Shown: positions 7,067-16,741, counted from the stretch's first letter. The stretch: DNA of 64,000 nucleotides from Phycisphaerales bacterium UBA5793 (GCA_002418285.1 DIDT01000037.1:1-64000); one strand, 5' to 3'. The notes: generated from the letters alone by a model not told the origin. Numbers and translations are program-made.

Positions 7067-9460
7067 GTGAGGAACAAACGGGTGAGATGGACATCACAAC
7101 TGTTGGCGGGGGGCGTGCTGGGTGTGACGCTGGGTGTGACTATCGGGTCCGCGACGGCGCTGGGCCAGGACACGCCCGCACCCGCGCCGCCGAGTGTGGA
7201 TCCGTACGAAGGGCTGCCGGTGCGGCAGGTGGAGTTCGTCGGCCTTAAGCGCGTGCCGCGCACTCTGGTTGAGAACAACATCCGCACGACCGTGGGCGAG
7301 CCGTATTCCGCCACCACGATCCAGCAGGATGTGCGGAACCTCACACGACTGAATCAGTTTCGGATCATACTGCCCAAGGCTGAACTGACGCCCGACGGAC
7401 AGGCTGTGGTGGTCACGTACCAGTTCAACGAATGGTCGCTTGCCGAAGACGTGCAGGTCACGGGCAATCTCGCCGTCAACGACCAGGATCTCTTCGCCGC
7501 GATCAAGATGCGAGTCGGCGACCCGCTCGATACGTTCCAGATCAACCGCGCGCGTGAGCAGATGGTTGAACTGTACCAGAAGCGAGGCTTCTACCTGGCG
7601 CAGGTCGAAATCGATTCGGATGTGCTGACGGAATCGAACATCGTGCTCTTCCGAGTGCGCGAAGGTCCACGCGTTAAGATCAAGGCGATCGAGTTCCGCG
7701 GCAACGAGGCTTTCGGCAGCGACCAGTTGCAGTCGAACCTCAAGACCAAGACCTCCATCTTCCTGCTCCGCACCGGCCAGCTTGATGAGGACGCGCTGGC
7801 GACGGATATCGCCGCGCTTACGGATTACTATAAGGATCGCGGCTATCTCGATGTGCGGATTGAGCGGCAACTGGATCTCTCCAACGACCTGAAGGAGGCC
7901 AAGGTGGTCTTCCTTGTCGAGGAAGGTCAGTTGTTCACAATGCGCAACGTCGTCGTTGAAGGCGCGACGCGACTGCGTACGCCGCAGGTCCGGGCGCTGA
8001 TCGACATCAAGACCGGCGACGTGTACAGCAAGGACAAGATCGAGAAGAGCCGCACGATTCTAAAGGAATATCTGGGCAGCCTCGGCTACGTAGATGTGAC
8101 CGTCGAGCTTCAGCCGACGCGCGACCCCGACAAACCTTTCGTTGATCTGCTCATCACCATCCGCGAGGGCCAACTCGCATTCACCGGTGAAGTGATCGTC
8201 AAGAACAACAAGCTGACCAAGAGTGAAGTCATTCTCCGAGAGGTGGACTTCCGCCCCAACCGCCCATTAAGCAGCGTGTACATCGAGAACGCCAAGCGCG
8301 ATATTCGGGGCACGGGCCTGTTCACCGATGTGCGCATCACGCCAGCGGATCCGGACCCGTCGGACCCGCTCTACCGCGACGTGATCATCGAAGTGGAGGA
8401 AGGCGACACCGGCTCGATCAACTTCGGTGCCGCGGTCAGTTCCGACCTCGGGCTGTTCGGCTCGATCGGGCTGACGCAGCGCAACTTTGATATCGCCGAC
8501 TTTCCCGAGAGTTTCGACGAGTTTATCCGTGGCCGCGCTTTTCGCGGCGCCGGCCAGGTCTTCAACATCAACGTCCAGCCCGGCAATGAGTTCAGCAATT
8601 ACAGCGTCAGTTTGAGCGAGCCGTACCTGTTCGGCACTGACAATGCATTTTCATCTTCGATCGCGTATACCCAGCGCGTGCAGGAAAGCTACGACGAAAA
8701 GCGATTCGGCGGGTCGTTGCGACTCTCGCGCCGACTCGGCGAAGTGTGGACGGGTTACGTCTCCACACGATTCCAGTCGATCGATCTGTCAAACATCGAC
8801 CGCTTTGCGCCGGTGGATGTGTACGACGTGCAGAATGAGAACATCGTCACCGGATTGGGTGCGGGCATTATCCGAACTACGGTCGACAATCGAGCGAGAC
8901 CTTCACGCGGCAGCCGCCTGGAACTGGGCATGGAGCAGATCGGCGCGCTCGGAGGCGACTTCGACTTCACTCGCGTCACCGCCGAGCACACCGTCTTTCT
9001 CACCTTGGATGAAGACTTCCTCGGGCGCAAGTCGATCCTGCAACTGCACACGCAAGTGGGGTATCAGTTCGGCGGTACGACACCGATCTACGAACGGTTC
9101 TTCCTCGGCGGCCGGACCTTCCGCGGATTCGACTATCGCACGGTTTCGCCACGCGGCTTGCGCCCCAACGGCCGTCCCAGCCAGGATCCTATCGGCGGCG
9201 ACTGGCTCTTTTTCGTCGGGGCCCAGTACGAGTTTCCGATCTTCGAGCGGTTCATCGGCGGCGTGGCGTTTGTGGATACCGGAACCGTGACCAGCGACTT
9301 CAGCCTCGATGACTATCGCGTCTCCGTAGGCGTTGGTGTACGGCTCTACATTCCTCAGCTCGGCCAGGCGCCGCTGGCGTTCGACTTCGGTTTTCCGCTC
9401 GTGAAGCAGGATACGGACCAAAAGCAACTGCTGAGCTTCAGCATCGACGTCCCGTTCTGA
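7067..9460 (+). CDS. bamA: Outer membrane protein assembly factor BamA (Omp85)
   Basis: 797 residues from GTG 7067. That start gives a basic N-terminus (VRNKRVRW), a hydrophobic core and a likely signal cleavage near ATALG-Q; an in-frame ATG at 7001 would place the hydrophobic stretch too far in. Five POTRA domains follow (roughly residues 45-420; recognisable starts are VRQVEFVGL, EDVQVTGN, IKAIEFRGNEAF, MRNVVVEG and FTGEVIVKNN), then a 16-stranded barrel domain. The barrel contains the family RGF motif in GGRTFRGFDYRTVSPRG. BamA inserts beta-barrel proteins into the outer membrane. The next gene encodes an Skp-like chaperone and then come lpxD, lpxC/fabZ and lpxA, the classic outer-membrane biogenesis order. 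Confidence 0.93.
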   Translation: MRNKRVRWTSQLLAGGVLGVTLGVTIGSATALGQDTPAPAPPSVDPYEGLPVRQVEFVGLKRVPRTLVENNIRTTVGEPYSATTIQQDVRNLTRLNQFRIILPKAELTPDGQAVVVTYQFNEWSLAEDVQVTGNLAVNDQDLFAAIKMRVGDPLDTFQINRAREQMVELYQKRGFYLAQVEIDSDVLTESNIVLFRVREGPRVKIKAIEFRGNEAFGSDQLQSNLKTKTSIFLLRTGQLDEDALATDIAALTDYYKDRGYLDVRIERQLDLSNDLKEAKVVFLVEEGQLFTMRNVVVEGATRLRTPQVRALIDIKTGDVYSKDKIEKSRTILKEYLGSLGYVDVTVELQPTRDPDKPFVDLLITIREGQLAFTGEVIVKNNKLTKSEVILREVDFRPNRPLSSVYIENAKRDIRGTGLFTDVRITPADPDPSDPLYRDVIIEVEEGDTGSINFGAAVSSDLGLFGSIGLTQRNFDIADFPESFDEFIRGRAFRGAGQVFNINVQPGNEFSNYSVSLSEPYLFGTDNAFSSSIAYTQRVQESYDEKRFGGSLRLSRRLGEVWTGYVSTRFQSIDLSNIDRFAPVDVYDVQNENIVTGLGAGIIRTTVDNRARPSRGSRLELGMEQIGALGGDFDFTRVTAEHTVFLTLDEDFLGRKSILQLHTQVGYQFGGTTPIYERFFLGGRTFRGFDYRTVSPRGLRPNGRPSQDPIGGDWLFFVGAQYEFPIFERFIGGVAFVDTGTVTSDFSLDDYRVSVGVGVRLYIPQLGQAPLAFDFGFPLVKQDTDQKQLLSFSIDVPF

Positions 9461-9678
9461 GCCCGTAATTGTGGGGAATGTTCAAGCTCGGCCAACGTCT
9501 TTGCTCGGGCGCCTTGAGGATCGGCCGAACCACATGGTGAGGCGGAGTTGTTGCCGGTTTCGCCGCGTTTCAACGTCAGGGTTCGCTATCATCATCGTCC
9601 ATGCTCGCGTTGGGCCGACTCGCCGGGCATACCAAACATATTTCGTACTAGAGTCTTCCTATCCCAGAGGGTGGTTTC

Positions 9679-10302
9679 ATGAGTACCTGGTTCAAGAAGA
9701 ACACGGCGACGCTGCTCGCCACGGTTGCCATCGGCGTAGGGCTTCTGGCGAGTCTGCAGGTCTCGGCGCTCTCCCGCAAGCCGGCCACTCCGACCGCGGT
9801 TGCGGTGGTGGACTGGATCGCCGTCACCGACAAGGTGGATGAGTGGAAAGAAATGCAGGCGCAGCTCAAGAAGATCCGTGACGGGCTCGTCGAGGAAGAA
9901 AGCAAGATGCAAAAGAGCCTTGCGGACCTCAAGGAAAGCATGGGAGTGCTTCCCGAGGGCAGCGAGAGCCGCCGCCGGGAGGAAGACAAGTGGATCCTCC
10001 AGTCCCTGCAGTTGCAGACCTGGCAGAAGTTCCGTGATAACAAGTTGCAGTCCGAGCAGGCGTTGCGGCAGGTTCGGCTCTACAACAAGATCGCCGCAGC
10101 CATCGCGAAGGTCGCCGATCGCGATGGATGGGACATCGTGCTGTGGGACGATTCACGGAACAAGCAGGCGGACGAGAATCGTCTCGACGCCGCAGCGGAG
10201 CTCATCAGCCGGCGCCAAGTACTCTATTCGCGGAAGCAGACCGTGGATATCACGGACGAGATCATCCTGCTCATGAACAACGAGTTCAACGCGGGTCCAT
10301 GA
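9679..10302 (+). CDS. Periplasmic chaperone, OmpH/Skp family
   Basis: 207 residues with an N-terminal hydrophobic segment (residues 9-31) that acts as signal peptide or anchor. A beta strand (AVAVVDWIAV) precedes a long charged helical arm (about residues 55-125, rich in Lys, Glu and Gln), then the returning strand DRDGWDIVLWDDS. This strand-coiled coil-strand order is the Skp/OmpH fold, which holds unfolded outer-membrane proteins in the periplasm on their way to BamA. An AGAGGG ribosome site lies shortly before ATG 9679. It is between bamA and lpxD, as in many diderms. Confidence 0.82.
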   Translation: MSTWFKKNTATLLATVAIGVGLLASLQVSALSRKPATPTAVAVVDWIAVTDKVDEWKEMQAQLKKIRDGLVEEESKMQKSLADLKESMGVLPEGSESRRREEDKWILQSLQLQTWQKFRDNKLQSEQALRQVRLYNKIAAAIAKVADRDGWDIVLWDDSRNKQADENRLDAAAELISRRQVLYSRKQTVDITDEIILLMNNEFNAGP

Positions 10303-10341
10303 GTGTTGCGGCCGGTATCAACCTGATGGAGACGCCCCTCG

Positions 10342-11442
10342 ATGACGCATGAGGCGCAAAACGGTGTTCTGATCGGAGCGACTCGCAAGTCGTTCACAGT
10401 GAGCGATTTGGCGCGACGACTGGGCGCTGCAATTGAAGGACCCGACTCGATCGTCGTGGATGGGCTCAATGCGCTCGACCTCGCCGGGCCGACTGATATT
10501 TCCTTCATCGGATCGGATTCGTATGCGGCCCGCTGGGTCGAATCCAAGGCCGTCGCAGCGGCTGTTACGCTCGGTGTTGAGGTCCCGGGGCACGATGCGG
10601 CTCACCGGGCTCTGCTTCGCGTGCCCAATGCCGATCTGGCGCTGGCCGAATTGCTCACCCTGTTTGCTCCGGTCGTCGCCCCCGCGACGCCCGGGATTCA
10701 CCCCGACGCCACGATTGATCCGACTGCCCTGATTGACCCGACCGCCACTATCGGAGCCCGCGTCACCGTCGGTGCAGGGACTCAGATCGGCGCCCGGACG
10801 ATTCTCGAAACAGGCGTCAACATTGCGGAGGACGTCGTTGTTGGTGACGACTGCACTATCCGCGCGGGTGTGGTCATTCGCGAGCGCTGCGTGCTCGGAC
10901 ACCGCGTGAGTATCCACCCCAACTCGGTCATCGGTTCGGATGGATTCGGCTATAGGCCGGACGGGCGCGGCGGAATGCAAAAGCTCGTCCATATCGGCAT
11001 CGTCGAGATTCATGATGACGTTGAGATCGGGGCCTGCAGCACCATCGATCGCGCCAAGTTTGGTAAGACCGTCATCGGCGCGCACACCAAGATTGACAAC
11101 CTCGTGCAGATCGGACACAACGTCCGTATCGGGCGATGCTGCGTGCTGGCATCCCAAACAGGACTCGCTGGCACGGTCGTACTGGAAGACTATTGCCAGC
11201 TCGGCGCAAAGGCGGGCGTCGCCGATCATCGCCACGTGGGCAAGGGAGCCCGAATCGCGGCCATGACGGGCATCAGCAAGGACGTGGAGGCGGGCGCTGA
11301 ACTCGTCGGCGCCCCCGCGGCCGATCGGCGCCAGTTCTGGCTGATGCAAGCCGCACTGCGTAAACTACCCGAACTCATCAAGACCGTGGCCCGCCTTGAG
11401 CATGAAAACCGACGCCGGGACGCCGATTCGAGTTCGAAATGA
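10342..11442 (+). CDS. lpxD: UDP-3-O-acylglucosamine N-acyltransferase LpxD
   Basis: 366 residues, close to the usual 340-360. LpxD adds the second acyl chain to the glucosamine in lipid A synthesis. An N-terminal uridine-binding domain (FTVSDLARRLGAAIEG) is followed by the left-handed beta helix of hexapeptide repeats. The catalytic histidine lies in VQIGHNVRIG, and the block GFGYRPDGRGGMQKLVHIG is an LpxD signature. A short C-terminal helix (AALRKLPELIKTVARLE) matches the ACP-binding helix region. A GGAG sequence precedes ATG 10342. The stop overlaps the start of lpxC/fabZ by 4 nt (ATGA), so translation is probably coupled. Confidence 0.95.
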   Translation: MTHEAQNGVLIGATRKSFTVSDLARRLGAAIEGPDSIVVDGLNALDLAGPTDISFIGSDSYAARWVESKAVAAAVTLGVEVPGHDAAHRALLRVPNADLALAELLTLFAPVVAPATPGIHPDATIDPTALIDPTATIGARVTVGAGTQIGARTILETGVNIAEDVVVGDDCTIRAGVVIRERCVLGHRVSIHPNSVIGSDGFGYRPDGRGGMQKLVHIGIVEIHDDVEIGACSTIDRAKFGKTVIGAHTKIDNLVQIGHNVRIGRCCVLASQTGLAGTVVLEDYCQLGAKAGVADHRHVGKGARIAAMTGISKDVEAGAELVGAPAADRRQFWLMQAALRKLPELIKTVARLEHENRRRDADSSSK

Positions 11443-12923
11443 CGGAAGTGCTCGAAACCAATCCGCTCTCACCTCCGCGCGCCTCTTCGGCGGCGACCGG
11501 GCGGGATGATCGTGCCCACGATGCAGCGAAAAAGTCGGCTGAGGATGGCTCCGTGACGACTCCCGCAGCGCCCTCGCCAATCGGCGCCGCGGAGGCGATG
11601 GAAGAAGAAGCCCTGCACCAACACACCGTTGGTGGTCCCGCCGTGGTGACGGGGCGCGGCCTGTTCCATGGCGACATGGTGACATGCACGATTCTGCCTG
11701 CCCCGGCCGATCACGGCATCGTCTTCGAGCGCATCGATCTGCCGGAACCAGTCCAGATTCCGGCAACAATCGGCAATGTCACGCCAAGAAGCCGCCGCAC
11801 CACCCTGAAGCTCGGCGATGTGACCATTGAAACAGTAGAACACTGCCTTTCGGCCCTGGCGGGTCTGGCCATCGACAATGCAATCATCCAACTCACTGGG
11901 CCGGAATTGCCCTGTGGAGATGGGTCAGCCCTTCCCTACATCAATGCGATGCGCACCGCAGGAATCGTGCGACAGGACGCCCAGCGGCGTTACTGCCAGA
12001 TCACAGAGCCGATTACAGTCGAAGAGGGCGACGCTCTCATCGCCGCCCTACCCGCAGAGCGGGACGATCTGCAGGTGCTCTATGACCTGAATTACCCCAA
12101 TGAATCGCGCATTCCACGTCAACTGCACGCGTTTCACTTGAATGCCGAGGCGTACGTTCGCGATATTGCTCCAGCGAGGACTTTCAGCCTCAAGGAAGAG
12201 GCCCAGGCGTTGTGGGATCGGGGCATGTGCCATCACCTCACGCCGCGTGACGTGCTGGTGATCGACGAGAACGGCCCGATCGACAACGCGTTCCGGTTCG
12301 AAAATGAGCCCGTGCGCCACAAGATTCTGGACGTGATCGGCGATATCTACCTCCTTGGACGGCCGATCCATGGTCGAATCGTGGCATATCGCTCGGGTCA
12401 CTCGTTGAACCATCAGCTCGTCTACCGGCTGCTGGAGAAGTTGCGGGCCGAACAGGGCCTCCAGACGCACCTGCAACGGCAAATGGACGCCCGGTCCATC
12501 ATGAAGGTCCTCCGGCATCGCTACCCGATGCTGATGATTGACCGCGTGGTGGAGATCCACGGTGATCAGCGGGCCATCGGCATCAAGAACGTCACGATCA
12601 ATGAGCCCTACTTTCAGGGTCATTACCCGGGGACTCCCATCATGCCCGGCGTAATGATTGTGGAGGCAATGGCTCAATTATCGGGCCTTCTGCTCAGCAG
12701 CGTGTTGGAGCACCGGGGAAAGATTGCCGTGCTCCTGTCCTTGGATAAAGTAAAACTCCGACGCCCGGTCGTTCCGGGGGACCAGATGGTGATTGAGGCG
12801 GAGACCATCCGGGCTCAAGGCCGCACGGCGAACGTGAAGTGCAAGGCTCTAGTCGGCGGTCAGTTAGCCGCCGAGGCCCAGATCAAGTTCGTCATGGTCG
12901 ACGCCGAGGACGAAACGGATTGA
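11439..12923 (+). CDS. lpxC/fabZ: Bifunctional LpxC deacetylase / FabZ dehydratase
   Basis: 494 residues with two enzymes in one chain. Residues about 60-340 are LpxC, the zinc deacetylase that commits UDP-sugars to lipid A: GRGLFHGD, VEHCLSALAGL (catalytic Glu and zinc His), GDGSALPY, VRHKILDVIGD (zinc His and Asp) and SGHSLNHQ are all present. Residues about 350-494 are FabZ, the 3-hydroxyacyl-ACP dehydratase: HRYPMLMIDRV, FQGHYPGTPIMPG with the catalytic His, and VEAMAQLSG with the catalytic Glu. Both halves look active. The N-terminal 50 residues are Ala/Ser-rich and carry no motif. The fusion is known in Bacteroidetes and planctomycetes and lets one protein balance lipid A and fatty acid synthesis. 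Confidence 0.96.
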   Translation: MTEVLETNPLSPPRASSAATGRDDRAHDAAKKSAEDGSVTTPAAPSPIGAAEAMEEEALHQHTVGGPAVVTGRGLFHGDMVTCTILPAPADHGIVFERIDLPEPVQIPATIGNVTPRSRRTTLKLGDVTIETVEHCLSALAGLAIDNAIIQLTGPELPCGDGSALPYINAMRTAGIVRQDAQRRYCQITEPITVEEGDALIAALPAERDDLQVLYDLNYPNESRIPRQLHAFHLNAEAYVRDIAPARTFSLKEEAQALWDRGMCHHLTPRDVLVIDENGPIDNAFRFENEPVRHKILDVIGDIYLLGRPIHGRIVAYRSGHSLNHQLVYRLLEKLRAEQGLQTHLQRQMDARSIMKVLRHRYPMLMIDRVVEIHGDQRAIGIKNVTINEPYFQGHYPGTPIMPGVMIVEAMAQLSGLLLSSVLEHRGKIAVLLSLDKVKLRRPVVPGDQMVIEAETIRAQGRTANVKCKALVGGQLAAEAQIKFVMVDAEDETD

Positions 12924-13008
12924 TGCGGGCAGCCTCCAATTGGCCCGAATCGAGTGGTTGGACCATCCAGTACCTGAAGCAACACCCACTTCGCGGCCGT
13001 GATTCACG

Positions 13009-13950
13009 ATGACACAGCCGAGCAGCCGATTCCTTGATGAATCAAGTGCGCATGACATGAGATCCATACACCCCACCGCCATCATCGACGCGCAGGCCGA
13101 GATCGGCGACAATGTCGAGATCGGTCCTTACTGCGTGATCGGCCCCTACGTTGAGATTGGCAGTGGATCGCGACTGCTCAACCATGTCAGCATCAGCGGA
13201 CCGACCACGATCGGCACCGACAACACGATCTACCCCTTCAGCGTCATCGGGGCCGACCCTCAGGATCTCAAGTTCCGCGGAGAGGCATCCCCCTGCATTA
13301 TCGGTGACCGCAACGTTATTCGCGAGCATGTGACCATCCATCGCGGCACGGAAGTGGGCGGTGGCGTGACGCGTGTGGGCTGCGACAACCTCATCATGGT
13401 TGCCGCCCACGTTGCTCACGATTGCACCGTTGGCTCGCACTGCGTCATTGCCAACCAGGTCATGGTCGGCGGACACGCCGTCATCGAAGACTGCGTCAAT
13501 ATCGGTGGCGGCGCGGGCATTCACCACTACACGACGATCGGCACACTGGCATTTGTCGGTGGGCTTTGCCGCGTCAAAAAGGATGTCCCACCTTACATGA
13601 AGGTGGAAGGCGATCCGGTCGAAGTCCGCGGGATCAATACGATCGCTCTCACGCGGCGCTGCTTTAGCGAACACGAGATCAACGCGCTGAAGGACGCCTA
13701 CAAGCGACTGTTCATGCACGCTCGGACCAACGGAACCACCCGCAATGGGACTGGGTCGCACTCGAACGGCACGAAGACGGGCCGGGCCCTCGTGATGTCC
13801 GAGCGCATCGACGAGTTGCTCAGCGAATACAAGGACTTCGCAGCTGTTGTGCGGCTGTGCGAGTCACTTCGCAGCGCGGCCAGTGGAGTTCATGGGCGAT
13901 CGCGCGAACTCATTCGAGAAGATTCGAAGTTTGCCACGCCGGTGAAGTAA
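13009..13950 (+). CDS. lpxA: Acyl-ACP--UDP-GlcNAc O-acyltransferase LpxA
   Basis: 313 residues; LpxA is usually about 260. It performs the first acylation of UDP-GlcNAc in lipid A synthesis. A left-handed beta helix starts at SIHPTAIIDAQAEIG and includes the catalytic His in AAHVAHDCTVGSH and the motif GADPQDLKFRGE. The C-terminal helical domain (CFSEHEINALKDAYKRLF) is followed by about 75 extra residues containing an Asn/Gly/Thr-rich stretch and a helix ending near EYKDFAAVVRLC. The first ATG is 13009; an ATG at 13057 just before SIHP would also give a normal start, and neither has a strong ribosome site. lpxB is not in the window. Confidence 0.93.
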   Translation: MTQPSSRFLDESSAHDMRSIHPTAIIDAQAEIGDNVEIGPYCVIGPYVEIGSGSRLLNHVSISGPTTIGTDNTIYPFSVIGADPQDLKFRGEASPCIIGDRNVIREHVTIHRGTEVGGGVTRVGCDNLIMVAAHVAHDCTVGSHCVIANQVMVGGHAVIEDCVNIGGGAGIHHYTTIGTLAFVGGLCRVKKDVPPYMKVEGDPVEVRGINTIALTRRCFSEHEINALKDAYKRLFMHARTNGTTRNGTGSHSNGTKTGRALVMSERIDELLSEYKDFAAVVRLCESLRSAASGVHGRSRELIREDSKFATPVK

Positions 13951-13985
13951 GCCTGATCATCGATCCTGCGCGGTCTCCAATGAAA

Positions 13986-14011
13986 CAACGCCCGAATCGC
14001 TTCGGGCGTTG
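13986..14011. terminator. Bidirectional terminator hairpin between convergent genes
   Basis: A perfect 11-bp stem (CAACGCCCGAA with its complement) closes on a TCGC tetraloop between the ends of lpxA (plus) and the 14062 gene (minus). Read on the minus strand it is followed by GTTGTTTC, a weak T-run, so it suits the minus-strand gene better. On the plus strand there is no T-run. Confidence 0.6.
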
Positions 14012-14061
14012 CTGGCGTCATGAATGGCTGGTCGGCTCGCAGCCGAACTCGGCGGATCGAA

Positions 14062-15306
14062 TCAATTGCGGGCACGGACGAGCTGCTTGAGGAGTCGATC
14101 GAGATCGCGCAGATCGAGCGGCGTGCCGCTGCCGTCGGGCATGGCGTACATTTCTGCGATCTGCGGTGCACGACGCACCCACTTCATCAGTTCACGAACC
14201 ACTCGAATGCGATCATCGTTGGTGGACGCGGGATTCGCAAACTCGCGGTAGAGCCGAGGAAGTTCGATTTCCGCGAGATCGTAGGTTTCCTGCCACTCCT
14301 TCATGATCTTGCGACCGGCATCGGAAATCTCCACCCAGCCACTCAGGTTGAGCATGCGGGCGAACTCCTGCTTGTCATCCACAGTGCCCAAGCTAATGTT
14401 GTAACGCAGAGCCTGTGATGCGGTCAGGGTGAGAATCTCTCCTTCGCGGCAGAGAACCTCAGCGCCTTCTTTCATGTAGTCGTAGAAGGTCACACGGCGT
14501 TCACCGTCGGGCAGTTCCTCGACGTCGGCGGTGAGGATGTACTTCTTGTCAATCATCGCCTGGGTGACCATGGGGTTGTAACCCGCAGCCGAGGAAAAAT
14601 CTCGAGCGGCCTGGATCCACGCCTCGAGCTCGGGGCCTTCAACGGCCTTGGCTCCGCCACTGGTCATGTACCACGCGGTGGCGGCGCCGATGTGGCCTTC
14701 CTTCATGAAGTACATTTCGCGGCACATCATGGAGGTCATCGCTGCGGCGGAGATGGCCGACTTGATCCACACGACAATCCTGAACTCGTCGCGCACTTCA
14801 GAGATGTAGTCACGCAGTTTGTAGACCTCGGAGAGAGCGCCGCCGGGGCTGTCAATCTCAAGGATAATGACATCGGGCTTGAGCGGCCGGGCGGCGTCGA
14901 TGGCCTCCTTGAGCTTGTCCTGGCGGAATGTCTGGCCCACGCCGCCATGCATGGGAATGACAAAGACCTTCTTGTTCACCAGGTCGGCGGCTTTGGCGGC
15001 TGTTTCATCCGAATTGTCACTCTTGGATGTCGTGCTGTTGCTCTTGGGCGCGTTGGTGTCACCGGGCGATTTCTGCTCGTTGGTGACGTTGCGCGCCAGC
15101 GTCTCAACATCGTCTTTCCAGAAGACGTAGGTCTGGGTGATGCCGCTCACATCAACTTTCATGCGGATGATGTCCTTGGTTTCTTCGAGCACTTCGCCGT
15201 GATACGTCTTGCCGTTCTTGAGTGTGATCACATCGTCGGCAAAGGCACTGACGGCCAAGGTGAGCATAAGCATCAGGGTGAACAGGCATTTGAGAGCACG
15301 CGTCAT
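14062..15306 (-). CDS. Exported NfeD/SppA-type serine protease-like protein
   Basis: 414 residues. Signal peptide 1-23 (cleavage near AFA-DD). Residues 25-75 form a small domain (VITLKNGKTYHGEVLEE) that is also present in the next protein. Residues 113-330 have the ClpP/crotonase fold of NfeD and SppA proteases: ILEIDSPGGALSEV supplies the oxyanion SPGG at 153-156, and Ser186 in SAISAAAM is at the place of the nucleophile. The membrane helices and the C-terminal OB domain of true NfeD are absent, so this is a soluble periplasmic version. GAGGAAG precedes ATG 15306. It lies 85 bp after a degenerate paralogue on the same strand, and the two probably work together. Substrate unknown. Confidence 0.75.
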   Translation of the reverse strand: MTRALKCLFTLMLMLTLAVSAFADDVITLKNGKTYHGEVLEETKDIIRMKVDVSGITQTYVFWKDDVETLARNVTNEQKSPGDTNAPKSNSTTSKSDNSDETAAKAADLVNKKVFVIPMHGGVGQTFRQDKLKEAIDAARPLKPDVIILEIDSPGGALSEVYKLRDYISEVRDEFRIVVWIKSAISAAAMTSMMCREMYFMKEGHIGAATAWYMTSGGAKAVEGPELEAWIQAARDFSSAAGYNPMVTQAMIDKKYILTADVEELPDGERRVTFYDYMKEGAEVLCREGEILTLTASQALRYNISLGTVDDKQEFARMLNLSGWVEISDAGRKIMKEWQETYDLAEIELPRLYREFANPASTNDDRIRVVRELMKWVRRAPQIAEMYAMPDGSGTPLDLRDLDRLLKQLVRARN

Positions 15307-15391
15307 ATTTACTTCCTCAAGTCAGCAGGTGCGATGAAAGAGCGAATCGCTCAGAGCTTCCGACCAAGAACGGAACCGTCACGAGCAAAGG

Positions 15392-16741
15392 TCAGTTTCC
15401 CGGCTTGTTGCTCGGACGGCCACCACCTGGCGTCGTTCCACCGGGACGGCTTTGCTCGTTGATATTGCGCAGTTCCTTCTTGTACGTGTCGATCTCGAAG
15501 TAAATCTGCTCCGGATTGATGAACAGCTCGAGCGGGGGCCACTTCTTGATCAGGGCCTGAACTTCGCGCAGCTTGGAGATCTTCTTGGCGATCTTGCGAT
15601 CGATGGGTTCGTTGTAGGTGTCGATCAGAGCCATATCGGCGCGGATATAGCGATACTCGTCGAGCGCCTTCTTCCAGCCATCGGCCCATTTCTCGGCCCA
15701 GCTGTCAGCGTTGCCCTCGACATAGCGATACTCACGGTAGCCAAGCTTGAACATCAGATCATCGATGGTTCGGTACGTGCCGCCGGAGATGCCGTATTCA
15801 TTCGCCTGCTTGGCGGTGAGTTCCAGGGCGTTTTCGGGTTCTTCGCCGCTGTTGGCATCAAGAATCACTTCACCTTCAGTGTCATTACGGAAGCGCGGCT
15901 GGTCGCCTTCATAGTCCATGCTCAGGACGACCTCGGGTCGGATCATCGCTTCGCAAAGCAACTGGTCGTGCCCACCTTCTTCGGCCATCCCGCGGCAGAT
16001 ACCCGTCCAAGCGGAGATCATCTTGGCTCGCACAGCGGGATCCTGGAACGACTCACTCAACTGCTCGTTGATAGCCCAGCCGCCGCCCATTTCGCCGTCG
16101 GGTTGGAAGTAGATTTCGGGGAACATCAGGGCGTACGCCAGAGCGACACCGCGTGCCTCTTTGATCCAGACCACGACGCGAATCTCTTTGCTTCGGGCGT
16201 CACGCTTCAATTCTTCGAAGAAGTCGCGGTAGACCTCCAGATCTGCCTGACCGAGCGCCTGCTCGCAGTCGAACTCGAGGATGATCGTCTTGGCGTGGGC
16301 AGCGATTGCTTCATCCCAGATCATGCGGATGATGCGCGTGTGGGCGTCGAGACCAACGGGGCCCTTGATGGGCACCTTGTACACGGCATGCCGCGGGTCA
16401 TTGGGGTCATACAGCAGCTTGTCGTCGGCGGTCTTCACCTGCTCCTCGACGTCGGCCTTCTTTTCCTCCACCGACGGGATCGAATCGTGGAGCACCTCAA
16501 GAATGTCGCCTCGCAGCCAGGTCTGCTTGGTGCGCATTCCCATGTGGATGATCTCCATGGTGATGGAGTCATCCGATTCTTCGAGGATGTTGCCGGTGAA
16601 TTGGCGGCCGTCGGCCAAGGTGACCTGGTCGAGCATGTCGGTCTTGTCGCCGCCGTCCTGGGCGAATGCAGCCACGCTCGTCCACATCAGCGCCACGGCA
16701 CAGATGCAGGTCAGAACATTTCGAAGCGAAGAATTCGTCAT
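15392..16741 (-). CDS. Degenerate paralogue of the NfeD/SppA-like protein
   Basis: 449 residues from ATG 16741, which begins a clear signal peptide (cleavage near AFA-QD). The N-terminal small domain (VTLADGRQFTGNILEE) and the strand order match the 14062-15306 protein. The catalytic features are lost: the SPGG loop is replaced by FDCEQALGQ (about residues 157-165), and the serine position reads Gly198 in EARGVALAY. The C-terminus has a long charged helical stretch and a Gly/Pro-rich tail (PGGTTPGGGRPSN). It is most likely a non-enzymatic partner or regulator of the active copy, or a binding protein. The tandem arrangement and shared domains show it arose by duplication. Confidence 0.72.
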   Translation of the reverse strand: MTNSSLRNVLTCICAVALMWTSVAAFAQDGGDKTDMLDQVTLADGRQFTGNILEESDDSITMEIIHMGMRTKQTWLRGDILEVLHDSIPSVEEKKADVEEQVKTADDKLLYDPNDPRHAVYKVPIKGPVGLDAHTRIIRMIWDEAIAAHAKTIILEFDCEQALGQADLEVYRDFFEELKRDARSKEIRVVVWIKEARGVALAYALMFPEIYFQPDGEMGGGWAINEQLSESFQDPAVRAKMISAWTGICRGMAEEGGHDQLLCEAMIRPEVVLSMDYEGDQPRFRNDTEGEVILDANSGEEPENALELTAKQANEYGISGGTYRTIDDLMFKLGYREYRYVEGNADSWAEKWADGWKKALDEYRYIRADMALIDTYNEPIDRKIAKKISKLREVQALIKKWPPLELFINPEQIYFEIDTYKKELRNINEQSRPGGTTPGGGRPSNKPGN

